A stretch of DNA of 38,331 nt, taken from Bacillota bacterium. GTDB lineage: Bacteria; Bacillota_I; Bacilli_A; RF39; UBA660. The position numbers and the translations under genes are program-made. Under the pieces are notes generated by a model. The model saw only the letters and a program-made list of their open reading frames with translations. It made no database searches and was not told the DNA's origin. The stretch spans positions 1 to 38,331 of the forward strand of contig JAEYYH010000001.1 of assembly GCA_023430885.1 (NCBI GenBank). Reading direction: 5' to 3'. Positions 30,980 through 38,331 of this stretch are shown one piece after another; within the stretch, counting starts at the first letter, position 1, and each line of letters starts with the position of its first letter.

Positions 30980-31442
30980 CCTGATGCGCTTGCTCAACGT
31001 CATCGACGACTACAGCCGGGAGTGCATAGCCTGCATCGTCGGCACCTCGCTGTCAGGACGACATGTCGTGCGCGAATTGCCTGCCATCGCCGAACGTCGC
31101 GGGCTGCCGTGCATGGTGGTCAGCGACAACGGAACTGAGCTGACCAGGTCATGCTGTCTTGGCCTGGTGCCAGGACACCGGCGTCGAATGGCATTACATC
31201 GCGCCGGGCAAGCCACAGCAGAACGGCTTCGTGGAATCGTTCAATGGTCGCTTACGGACGAGTGCCTGAAAGAACACCTGTTCCCCTCGCTGGCCGCGGC
31301 GAGACGGATCATCAAGGCATGGCGGAGGGACTACAACACCGTGCGTCCTCACGGCAGCCTCGGCGGCATGGCACCCGCCGAGTTCACCAACCGCGCACAC
31401 CAAGAGCACGAGGACACCGAAGCTAACTTACCAGCGCCCTGA
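30980..31442 (+). pseudogene. IS3-family transposase (orfB) remnant with two compensating frameshifts
   Basis: The frame shows the DDE integrase core in pieces: LLNVIDDYSREC (first Asp), VVSDNGTELT (second Asp), then in another frame AWCQDTGVEWHYIAPGKPQ and NGFVESFNGRLR (third residue Glu), then back in frame DECLKEHLFPSLAAARRII and YNTVRPHGSL. One base is inserted near 31150 and one lost near 31257, so the overall frame stays open but the middle is garbled and the catalytic Glu is lost. The 5' half (orfA and start) is missing. The call rests on strong motif similarity to IS3/IS407 elements. Confidence 0.85.
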
Positions 31443-32075
31443 AAATGGGGAGCAGGTCAGGCGGTACTTCGCCGCGCTCCGTAAGGTTGCCGAAATTCCA
31501 GGTTGCGCGAAGAATAGTTCGGCCGAGTTGTTGGAACCGCACGGTGCGAACATGTGATCGTGCGGCCGCCGAGATCTCGGCGGACAGGCCGCAAATTCAA
31601 AACCCTTCCTGATGTCTACACGTTAGATGATCGACATCTATTTGGCGCTTGAGAACGTTGACGAACAAAAAGTGCCGCTGTCGAAGGACTTAATATCCCG
31701 ACCGCGCGGCGGACGGAAACACCAAACCGAGAATGAGGCGTGAAGGTCTCAAGTTCTTCAGTCGTGCGCGATCATGCGTGCTGGGCCGCGCCGCCCGATG
31801 TCGCTGCTCTCTTCACGATCAACCGCTCGCTCTCGATGTACGGAAAAGTACCTAGGCGAAAATGCACTCCGTTGCAGAGGATTCGATCTCACCGCCGGAC
31901 GGTTGCCGCCGTCGCACGCGCCCTGCACGATGGTCCGCTTTCAGGATCGGCTCTCATCCGGAAGAACGACCGAGCTTCGACGCACAGCCGCCAGGTAGCT
32001 TCCGCGAAGAACTACTCGTCAATTCATGGATGGAAGCGGCCGATCTAATTGGCGGTTGAATTTTGTCTGATTTTG
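31443..32075. other. Gene-poor stretch after IS3 remnant
   Basis: About 630 bp without a convincing gene on either strand. Open frames here have atypical composition, no ribosome sites and no family resemblance. It may include more decayed mobile DNA, but I see no repeats or structured site that I can support. Confidence 0.5.
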
Positions 32076-32429
32076 TCAGCGTTCGCAGCCGACGCCATCA
32101 TTGTCCCGATCGAGGTGCAACCCGTAACCAGGATCTCCTCGCCTCACTGGCGCAGCTCCCGCCGCACGAGCCGCTGAGCAGTTGGGGAAAGCCGCGCTAC
32201 TGCCTTGCAGCCTGAGCGGCTGCAGGCGATCAGTTGCCGGCGCCGCCCCTCCATGACAATGATATCCGGTCCCACCCTTCCGGTCGTTGTGGCAGCCTTG
32301 CGCGTTGAGCCCGCCCGGCGTTGCTACAGCAACATCACCGACGAGTATCAGTACAGCCGTGCCGATAGCTAAACGCAGAGATCGAACTCTGCTGTAACTA
32401 AAGCTGGAGATGTTGCACTCACGCATCAC
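32076..32429 (-). CDS. Secreted YHYH/excalibur calcium-binding-like protein
   Basis: 117 aa, last gene of a leftward operon, starting at GTG 32429 or the next ATG. N-terminal hydrophobic segment (LAIGTAVLILVGDVAVA) is a signal or anchor. The mature part has GGLNAQGCHNDRKGGTGYHCHGG (histidine/cysteine motif) and an excalibur domain ending GLHLDRDNDGVGCER, with the DxDxDGxxCE calcium loop. Excalibur domains are extracellular and often attached to nucleases; no nuclease is fused here. The spacing to the previous gene is nearly zero. Confidence 0.75.
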   Translation of the reverse strand: MMRECNISSFSYSRVRSLRLAIGTAVLILVGDVAVATPGGLNAQGCHNDRKGGTGYHCHGGAAPATDRLQPLRLQGSSAAFPNCSAARAAGAAPVRRGDPGYGLHLDRDNDGVGCER

Positions 32430-33023
32430 TCAATTCAGCTTTGCACTGTCGGTAAGCGTCCGGAAATCGCGCAGCGTGCGATCATAGTAATTCAGCCGCG
32501 GAGCATCGAATACGGCCATATAGAGAAGCCCATTGATCAACGCTGCTCGCCCCTCACCGCGACGCGGTAGCGCATCGTTGTCGACATAGTCGAAGCTGAA
32601 CCGGATCCCATCGCTGCCTAAAAAGCGATCGGGCTGCGATCCCGAAATGGTGAAGGTCGCGAGGTCCTTAGCAGCACGATAAGTGCCCTCGAGCAGCTCT
32701 GGAATCTCGAGCAGCAAGGTGCCTTCGGTGAACTTAGGAAGCGGCTTGCGCTTCTTGCTTACTTCCCGGACCAGCGGCTTGCCCGGCTCGATGCCGGCAA
32801 AGAAGGTTACGTCGTTCAACTCCTCGCCATCCAGGGTCCACGTTTCGGTCTTCTTGCCTGGTGAGATACCCAGCTTGTTCCAATCGCGCGACGGGGTCAC
32901 CGTAAGGATAGAACCGGCGATCTTCGCAGCCTGACCTTTCTCTCGATACGAGTTCGCATTTGCGGCGGCGATCGGTGTTGAGAGAGCCACAACGAACAGC
33001 ACTACAGCCGAAAAAGCACGCAT
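32430..33023 (-). CDS. Secreted protein of unknown function, M48 operon
   Basis: 197 aa with a clear signal peptide (RAFSAVVLFVVALSTPIAAANA). Its start overlaps the stop of the M48 gene (TAATG), so it is co-translated. The mature domain is beta-rich (GSILTVTPSRDWNKLG, ETWTLDGEELNDVTFF, GIRFSFDYVDNDALP). Its family is unknown to me; similar small secreted proteins accompany periplasmic proteases in sphingomonads. A role as chaperone, substrate or regulator of the protease is only a guess. Confidence 0.75.
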   Translation of the reverse strand: MRAFSAVVLFVVALSTPIAAANANSYREKGQAAKIAGSILTVTPSRDWNKLGISPGKKTETWTLDGEELNDVTFFAGIEPGKPLVREVSKKRKPLPKFTEGTLLLEIPELLEGTYRAAKDLATFTISGSQPDRFLGSDGIRFSFDYVDNDALPRRGEGRAALINGLLYMAVFDAPRLNYYDRTLRDFRTLTDSAKLN

Positions 33024-34234
33024 TACTTGGCTTCCTTCTGGACGAGCATGCCGATCATTGACGTATCGGCGGCATCAGGCTTCAGTTCGAGATACCGGCG
33101 CAATGCGACTACACCTTCGCTGGGACGCCCGGTCTTAAGGAGCGAAAGACCAAGGCCCCGTTGCGCCTCAGCGAGCGAGGGGTCGAGTTCCACCGCTTTG
33201 CTGTAGAAGTCAGCCGCGTTCATCAAGTCGCGCTGATTGCCCCTGACACGGTACAGGTCACCCCGCGCGCGCCATAACGCCGCCGTCCAGCCTGCTTCCG
33301 CCAACCGATTGATGATGAAGTCGCTGCCGCCAAAATCGTTCAGCTTGATTTGATCATCTAGGAAAAGGGGAAGCCATTTTTCCATTGCAGCTTGGTAGCG
33401 GTCGGCGCCGTCCTCCTTGTTTTCACCGTTAGGTGCGGCAAGAGCGTAAAGGTAGTCGGCCCGTTCGCCATTCGCGGGGTGAGACGCGAAGAAAGCCACT
33501 CGGTCAAAGTCCGGCTTCCTCAACCCTCGCTCAAGTGCCGACGCTTCGCGCTCAAGGATTAGGTTGCGCCATACACGCGACGCTGCGGTGGGACGGAGCG
33601 AACTTTCGTTCAAGTAGCCGAGCCCGATCAGGTCGGCCTCTCGCTCTTGGTCACGACCAAATTTAGCGAGGCCGCCTAACACCGAGAGTTGCAGATTGTC
33701 GAAGCTGCTATACGCTGCCTGCGAGCCTGACATTGAGGTCAGCACTGCTGCCCAGCTTAACAAATCAGTCCCGGTTCGCGCGGCCTTGTATTGGGCAAGC
33801 GTATGCCGTTTCTCGAAATGACCAAACTCGTGCCCTAGAACCGCAGCTAGCTCCGCCTCGCTTCTTGCACGCAACAGCAGGCCGCTAAAAACCTGCATAG
33901 TCCCGTTCGGCGTCATACTTGCGTTGAAAGCAGGAACGCGAACAACGTAGATACGCACCGATGCACATCGGTCGGCGCCGATGGCTGTACAAAGAGCTGA
34001 TCTTACGTATGCGTTTAGCTTCTCGTCCCTTATCACAAGCGCAGAATTAGCTAGTTTGCGCTCGTCTTCATCCGCGTCGCGCCACAGTCCAACCTCGTCA
34101 ACGCCCTGTGGCTGGTACGCGCCCGCATATGGCGGCGGCACGGGAGCCGGCTGCACCTTGGCTTTTGGAGCAGCGGCAGCGGAACCGCAAAAGATCATGG
34201 CAGCGGCGCTCACCGCGAGCATCGGCAGTTTCAC
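33023..34234 (-). CDS. Periplasmic M48 family zinc metalloprotease with TPR repeats
   Basis: 403 aa from GTG at 34234, overlapping the upstream stop codon (GTGA); an ATG four codons later is an alternative. Signal peptide (MLAVSAAAMIFCGSAAAA), then an M48 domain with HEFGH zinc motif in LGHEFGHFEKRH and the downstream READLIGLGYL (third ligand Glu). The C-terminal third has TPR-like helices (AADFYSKAVELDPSLAEAQRGLG, ALRRYLELKPDA). This matches BepA/LoiP-type quality-control proteases of the outer membrane. Operon members on both sides are secreted. Confidence 0.9.
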   Translation of the reverse strand: MKLPMLAVSAAAMIFCGSAAAAPKAKVQPAPVPPPYAGAYQPQGVDEVGLWRDADEDERKLANSALVIRDEKLNAYVRSALCTAIGADRCASVRIYVVRVPAFNASMTPNGTMQVFSGLLLRARSEAELAAVLGHEFGHFEKRHTLAQYKAARTGTDLLSWAAVLTSMSGSQAAYSSFDNLQLSVLGGLAKFGRDQEREADLIGLGYLNESSLRPTAASRVWRNLILEREASALERGLRKPDFDRVAFFASHPANGERADYLYALAAPNGENKEDGADRYQAAMEKWLPLFLDDQIKLNDFGGSDFIINRLAEAGWTAALWRARGDLYRVRGNQRDLMNAADFYSKAVELDPSLAEAQRGLGLSLLKTGRPSEGVVALRRYLELKPDAADTSMIGMLVQKEAK

Positions 34235-35004
34235 TTCGCCGTATCCTCTGGTGCAACAGTAGAGACCGACTTGGGAATTGAGCTTCCTGGAAACTCCTCG
34301 AGCAATTGACTGACCCGTTTCTCTGCGCCTTCGGCTGTTCGGACATCGCCCCCCATCGCGCCGTCGGCATTGAGCCACAGGATGTCGCCGGACTTCAGAT
34401 CAACCAGCCCAGCATAGCCGGCGTGCTCCCCCGACTTAACTGCGATACCGGGCCCCAGCAGCGCAACAGCTTGCAGCAGCTTACGCCCAGTCGAGCCATA
34501 GGCATCCTTGTTATAGATGAAGAGCGCATAGTCAGCGTCCTTTGCCCCCGGTAACGTGGAGACCCCGGACCCAAGCGACCAATCAAAGACGTTTGCCTTA
34601 TTGTCCCGCTTTTTGGTGGGCAGTCGGTTACCCTTGAAGAATTGATAGTTGATGACCGACCGAGACACCGCGGCAAAAAGTGCTGCATACTCCTCGGTCA
34701 GGCGGGCCTCCTCCCCGAAAGCCTCCGGTGCAACAACGACCCGGTTCCCCAGCTTCGTTTGGATTTTGGCAAGGGCACTATCGATGTTCTTGCGGGACTT
34801 GTCGGTCCAATCGCCGTTCGGCTCGAACAATCCGCCCGTTGACTGCGCGCCAACCTGCACGGTGGGACGCATGACGAGGATTGTCTTTCCGCTCGCCGCA
34901 GCCAAATCGAAGCCGTCCTTTACGGCCGTTCGTTCTTGTGCAGCTGCAGGCACAGCTATTGCAACAGCCGCAGACGCAACTGCAACCCAGATACTGGCGC
35001 GCAC
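34231..35004 (-). CDS. Secreted protein, unknown (first gene of the M48 operon)
   Basis: 257 aa with a strong signal peptide (RASIWVAVASAAVAIAVPAAAQ). The mature domain resembles CsgG-like or GNA1162-like outer-membrane assembly factors in its order of strands (KTILVMRPTVQVG ... GDWTDKSRKNIDSALAKIQ ... DADYALFIYNKDAYGSTGRKLLQ ... GYAGLVDLKSGDILWLN). I rate that only as a similarity of pattern. Its last codons overlap the M48 gene start. The gene is read from the intergenic region at 35005-35255, where no clear promoter is seen. Confidence 0.7.
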   Translation of the reverse strand: MRASIWVAVASAAVAIAVPAAAQERTAVKDGFDLAAASGKTILVMRPTVQVGAQSTGGLFEPNGDWTDKSRKNIDSALAKIQTKLGNRVVVAPEAFGEEARLTEEYAALFAAVSRSVINYQFFKGNRLPTKKRDNKANVFDWSLGSGVSTLPGAKDADYALFIYNKDAYGSTGRKLLQAVALLGPGIAVKSGEHAGYAGLVDLKSGDILWLNADGAMGGDVRTAEGAEKRVSQLLEEFPGSSIPKSVSTVAPEDTAK

Positions 35005-35255
35005 TTGACCCCCCTAGCAAAACGCGTCGGCTCCCCAACCAACTACGCTTCTATCTGCACAAGATCATAAACGGTTCAAGCATTGGCTTTGCTTGATCTG
35101 GATTAGGATCGTCCCAAAAATTTTCTTCGCTTTAGAGGCTCGCACGAACGAAAACGTGCGATTCCGTAAGGGATAGATGGGTATCTAAGTAAGCATCCGG
35201 CGCGCAGCTCTCGCGGCATGATGTTCACGGCAGTTCACCGGCGGATTTGAATAGA

Positions 35256-35480
35256 TCACCGGGCTTTACCAATCCCGCGCAGTTGCTCGACGGCCAGGAC
35301 GTCGAAGCCGATTCGCTTGCCGATTACCTGCACTCGTTGGCCAAGCAGTTTGCGAGATCGCCAATAGTCTTGCAGGCCCATCTCGAGGCGCCACGTTCCA
35401 CCTCCGTCTCTGCACAAAAGGCGTTCACCCGCTTGTTCGTTCAGCCAGCCAGTCTCATCGTGACGCGTTCCAATCGGCAT
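35256..35480 (-). CDS. DUF5818-like small beta protein
   Basis: 74 aa with the pattern I associate with sphingomonad DUF5818 proteins: PIGTRHDETGWLNEQAG, a GGTWRLEM strand, then LLGQRVQVIGKRIGFDVLAVEQL. The start overlaps the stop of an upstream membrane peptide (TGATG at 35478-35482), which supports that both are translated. Function unknown; likely a small soluble OB-like fold. Confidence 0.65.
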   Translation of the reverse strand: MPIGTRHDETGWLNEQAGERLLCRDGGGTWRLEMGLQDYWRSRKLLGQRVQVIGKRIGFDVLAVEQLRGIGKAR

Positions 35481-35641
35481 CAGCTATCGCGATCGCCCTG
35501 GTGAACGCCTCCCACGCGGGCCCAACCCTGCCCTTCTGCGATCAAAAAACCGACGCAAAGGAATGCGATCCCCAGCACAGCCAAAGGCAGCACAACAACC
35601 CGCGTTATAAGAACAAGTGGTAGGAGAAAGAACTCTCGCAT
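35480..35641 (-). CDS. Small membrane protein coupled to the DUF5818-like gene
   Basis: 53 aa from ATG 35641 (GGGAGAAG about 10 bases upstream; a longer frame to 35758 lacks a ribosome site). One long hydrophobic segment (FFLLPLVLITRVVVLPLAVLGIAFLCVGFLI) then a short soluble tail. Coupled by TGATG to the next gene. A membrane peptide with unknown role. Confidence 0.5.
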   Translation of the reverse strand: MREFFLLPLVLITRVVVLPLAVLGIAFLCVGFLIAEGQGWARVGGVHQGDRDS

Positions 35642-35844
35642 AGAACTATCTTCTCCCAATCTGATTCTTCGCCCTTGATTAGCACAGCAACACTGTTGTT
35701 CCAGAGCCCACGCTCGATCGGACTCGGCCCAAAACGACATTAGTGGGGACTGGGACATAGGATGCGATGCAGCAAAAAATAGGATGGGTAAGCTTCATCA
35801 TGTGAAAGGCTTATAGCCCCTTTCACTAGCGATGATGATGGCAG

Positions 35845-36377
35845 CTAAGGCAGGTTATCTTGGTCAATCGGCAGACCAAGACCGACAAGCCTGTGCACGA
35901 TCTTCCGATAAGGGTGGTGGCAGCTTGCCCAGGGATGGCGCGGCTCTGTGACGGCCGCTTTCCAGAACTCGATCAGTAGTCGCTGCTCCCCCACGAACGG
36001 ACGGAGCACGTGCAATGCCAATCTAACGTCGATCGTGCCGACCGGCTCATGGCTTGGTCGATGCGCTGCTTCCCGGAGGATCTGAAGCGCCAAATTGATC
36101 AGCAAATGCCGGCGCGCCTGTCGGCGAGCCCGCTGTTTTCCAAAGGGCAGCGCCAACAAGGTGACACGCGGCGACGCGCAACGCTGTGGGCAGTTCACCG
36201 ACCAGTGCGCGGCCTTCCAATCCACGTTCCCCGCGTTGTTGCGCACCTCCGCGATCAACGCGTCCAGCTCCCAGATCTCGCTTGCCTTGCAGCTTCGGCA
36301 CGTGACGCGGACCTGAGCTTCCACGCGGTGAAGATCGTGGAGAGATTTTGGCGGACCTGTAAGCGCCGATGCAAAAC
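35845..36377 (-). pseudogene. Zinc-ribbon protein gene cut at its 5' end by the IS21 element
   Basis: The minus frame from the IS21 border to TAA/TAG at 35845 encodes a coherent protein: CxxC pair in VRVTCRSCKASEIWELDAL, IAEVRNNAGNVDWKAAHW, VNCPQRCASP (second Cys pair), then helices (LLINLALQILREAAHRPS, RLLIEFWKAAVTEPRHPWASCH). No good start codon or ribosome site exists between the element and the first motif, so the 5' end is probably beyond the insertion. The zinc-ribbon-plus-helices layout is known from sphingomonad accessory proteins, without known function. Confidence 0.55.
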
Positions 36378-36441
36378 TGACCCGGTCGCCGACTGAAATC
36401 TGACCCAGGCTAGGGTCCTCGCGCGGATGCGGAGGGCTCGG

Positions 36442-37464
36442 ATGGTTGGGGAGCAGATGGCGGTGGAGATCCGGGTATTGGCCAAGCACGGCAAGGGAGT
36501 GCGCGAGATCGCGCGGGAGCTGGGGGTGTCGCGCAACACGGTGCGACGCTACCTGCGTGAGGCGGAGCGGTACAGCGCGCGTCGGCCGCGGGCGAGCAAG
36601 CTCGATCCGCACAAGCGCTACATCGTCGAGCGCGTGAGCGCCGCGGCGCCGGACGTCATTCCGGCGAGCGTGCTTCTCGCTGAGTGCCGGGCGCGGGGCT
36701 ATGCCGGCGGGTATACGATGGTGAAGGTGTTCGTTGCGGGGTTGAAGACGTCGCCGACGCTGGAGCCGGCGGTGCGCTTCGAGACGGGACCGGGCGAGCA
36801 GGCGCAGGTGGACTGGGCGACCATCCGGCGCGGCCCCGACCGGCTGTCGGTGTTCGTCGCAACGCTCGGCTGGAGCCGGGCGGCGTACGTGGAGTTCGTG
36901 ACCGACGAGCGGGTCGAGACGCTCATCGCCTGCCACGAGCATGCCTTTCTTGCCTTCGGCGGGGTGCCGCGCGAGGTGCTGTACGACAACGTGAAGACAG
37001 TGGTGGTCGAGCGCGACGCTTATGGTCGCGGCCGTCACCGCTTTCATCCCGCGCTCCTCGACTTTGCCGGCGGGTGCGGGTTCCGCCCGAGGCTATGCCA
37101 GCCCTATCGCCCTCAGACGAAGGGGAAGGTCGAGCGTTTCATCCGCTATCTGCGGGGCAGCTTCTGGATTCCACTCGCCAGCCGCTTCGCCCAGGACGGC
37201 CTGGTGGTCGACCGTGATGCAGCGAACGTCTCCGCGAAGCGCTGGCTGCGCGAGGTCGCCAACGCCCGGGTACACGCGACCACCGGCGAGATCCCGGCCG
37301 AGCGCCTGGAGGAGGAACGAGGCGCTCTCCAGCCGGTACCCGCACCCTATGCAGGACGTATCATGCGACGGCCGGAGCGCAGGACGTCGCCGACGCCGCG
37401 ACCGCTGGTCGGCATGCAGCATCCGCTGTCCACCTACGAGATGCTGGTGGGAGCGAGCCTGTGA
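36442..37464 (+). CDS. istA: IS21 transposase IstA
   Basis: 340 aa from ATG 36442, chosen for the GGAGG six bases upstream. An N-terminal helix-turn-helix (KGVREIARELGVSRNTVRRYL) binds the element ends. The DDE catalytic core shows Asp in QAQVDWATI, Asp in VLYDNVKTVV, and Glu in KGKVERFIRYLRG. The frame is intact. It overlaps istB by four bases (GTGA), the usual coupling of the two-protein IS21 system, in which IstB ATPase controls IstA strand transfer. Confidence 0.95.
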   Translation: MVGEQMAVEIRVLAKHGKGVREIARELGVSRNTVRRYLREAERYSARRPRASKLDPHKRYIVERVSAAAPDVIPASVLLAECRARGYAGGYTMVKVFVAGLKTSPTLEPAVRFETGPGEQAQVDWATIRRGPDRLSVFVATLGWSRAAYVEFVTDERVETLIACHEHAFLAFGGVPREVLYDNVKTVVVERDAYGRGRHRFHPALLDFAGGCGFRPRLCQPYRPQTKGKVERFIRYLRGSFWIPLASRFAQDGLVVDRDAANVSAKRWLREVANARVHATTGEIPAERLEEERGALQPVPAPYAGRIMRRPERRTSPTPRPLVGMQHPLSTYEMLVGASL

Positions 37465-38243
37465 GCGACCTCCAGCACGAGCGCATCGAGGCGCTGTGCG
37501 CCGAGCTGAAGCTGGTTGCGGTGCCAGGCCTATACGGCGCGACCGCGCAGGGCGCGGCCGCACGGCAGGCGTCGTTCAGCGACTTCCTCGAGGATACGCT
37601 CAGGAGCGAGATCGACACCCGCCGGCAGCGCAACCGCGAAATGCAGGCGCGGGTCGCCGGCTTCCCGGTCATCAAGACCCTGGAGCAGTACGACTTCGGC
37701 TTTGCCACTGGCGCACCGCGCCAGCTCATCACCGAACTCGCCAGCCTCGCTTTCGTGGAGCGCGCCGAGAACGTTGTGCTGCTCGGACCATCGGGGGTCG
37801 GCAAGACGCACCTGGCCATCGCGCTGGGCTACCTGGCCACCCAGCGCGGGTGGAAGGTGCGGTTTACAACCGCGGCCGACCTGGTCGTGCTACTGGCGGC
37901 GGCTCAGCGCCAGGGGCGCTGGAAGGAGGCGCTGCACCGGCTGGTGAACGTCCATAAGCTCCTCATCATCGACGAGATCGGCTACCTGCCCATGGACCGG
38001 GAGCAGGCGAACCTGTTTTTCCAGGTGATCGCCAAACGCTATGAGCGCGGCTCGGTGATCCTCACCTCCAACCTGACCTTCGGGAGCTGGGACCAGGCGT
38101 TTGCGGGCGAGGCGGTGCTCACCGCCGCCATGCTCGACCGGCTGCTCCACCATTCGACCGTGGTCCAGATTTCGGGCGAGAGCTACCGGCTGAAGGACAA
38201 GCGCCGCGCCGGCCTGGTCGCCCGCCCGAAGGAGAAGGGGTGA
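37461..38243 (+). CDS. istB: IS21 helper ATPase IstB
   Basis: 260 aa, GTG start inside the istA stop overlap. AAA+ ATPase with Walker A in GPSGVGKTHLAIALG, Walker B in LLIIDEIGYLPM, and a DnaC-like C-terminal part (ILTSNLTFGSWDQAFAGEAVL, LLHHSTVVQISGESYRLK). It selects target DNA and activates IstA. Intact, so the element may still transpose. The right inverted repeat begins about 50 bases after its stop codon. Confidence 0.95.
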   Translation: MSDLQHERIEALCAELKLVAVPGLYGATAQGAAARQASFSDFLEDTLRSEIDTRRQRNREMQARVAGFPVIKTLEQYDFGFATGAPRQLITELASLAFVERAENVVLLGPSGVGKTHLAIALGYLATQRGWKVRFTTAADLVVLLAAAQRQGRWKEALHRLVNVHKLLIIDEIGYLPMDREQANLFFQVIAKRYERGSVILTSNLTFGSWDQAFAGEAVLTAAMLDRLLHHSTVVQISGESYRLKDKRRAGLVARPKEKG

Positions 38244-38331
38244 CGAAATACGCTGCCCGGGGGTGGGGCTCGCCCCACCCCCGGGGCAAGAAGATGGGTC
38301 AGATTTCAACCGGCGACCCAGGCTCAAGTGG

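Larger units (their letters stand above)
36378..38326 (+). mobile_element. IS21-family insertion sequence, apparently complete
   Basis: About 1.95 kb with istA and istB. The ends are imperfect inverted repeats sharing the core TGAAATCTGACCCA (left 36378-36407, right 38295-38326, starting TGA and ending TCA). Outer bases differ slightly. Flanking bases show no obvious target duplication, and the right flank has only five bases before the window ends. Confidence 0.85.

Noticed and set aside
31740..32048. 102-codon plus-strand frame
   Set aside because: No ribosome site, no family resemblance and atypical composition next to a decayed IS3.
35845..37047. 400-codon open frame on the minus strand
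   Set aside because: Its upstream half is antisense to istA and crosses the IS21 border; only the part from 35845 to about 36377 has a coherent protein.

Overview
The window looks like the right-hand two thirds of a lambda-like siphovirus prophage (about 1-29,130) joined to accessory chromosomal DNA of a GC-rich alphaproteobacterium, most likely a sphingomonad (Sphingomonas, Novosphingobium or a relative). The host guess rests on codon usage, a LOV histidine kinase with a receiver partner, a DUF5818-like protein and small zinc-ribbon proteins of a kind I associate with that family. No rRNA, tRNA, integrase or CI-type repressor is visible. Terminase and capsid genes would lie left of the window.

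Layout. 1-1184: head-tail connection and tail terminator. 1181-1846: antisense cargo gene. 2008-9104: tail tube, tail chaperones with a -1 frameshift, a tape measure protein with an embedded M15 peptidase domain, and two distal-tail proteins. 9120-9821: second antisense cargo gene. 9935-18594: gpJ-like central fibre, a 1261-aa lectin/fibre protein and a collagen-like fibre. 18630-19021: two small membrane proteins, probably lysis. 19235-21160: a light-sensing (LOV) histidine kinase, a receiver-only response regulator and a small protein, all leftward. 21266-29069: a ribbon-helix-helix protein, a six-copy 11-bp tandem repeat array, a DpdA-like DNA transglycosylase, an unknown 527-aa protein coupled to an Fe-S HhH-GPD protein, an M15 endolysin and small phage proteins. 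29,170 onward: a 28-bp direct repeat, a comM fragment, a hairpin-rich stretch, a dead IS3 transposase, a four-gene secreted-protein/M48 protease operon, and a complete IS21-family element that truncates a zinc-ribbon gene.

The most striking signal is a recurring leader element. The AT-rich heptamer NTAAATA occurs only at intergenic or stop-codon positions, in front of seven of the structural transcription units (1958, 3013, 3833, 7934, 9904, 12952, 16798), again at 27296, and on the minus strand at 22532. A relaxed version lies at 24003. In most copies it sits inside an RNA-like structure: an outer stem, then TAAATA, then an inner hairpin, then the closing arm that abuts or contains the Shine-Dalgarno sequence. 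Genes joined to the preceding gene by ATGA/TAATG overlaps lack it. This suggests one phage-encoded expression system (a T4-late-like -10 box, a processing site or a translational operator) covering both the tail genes and the DpdA region. It also argues that the LOV kinase cassette between them lies inside the prophage.
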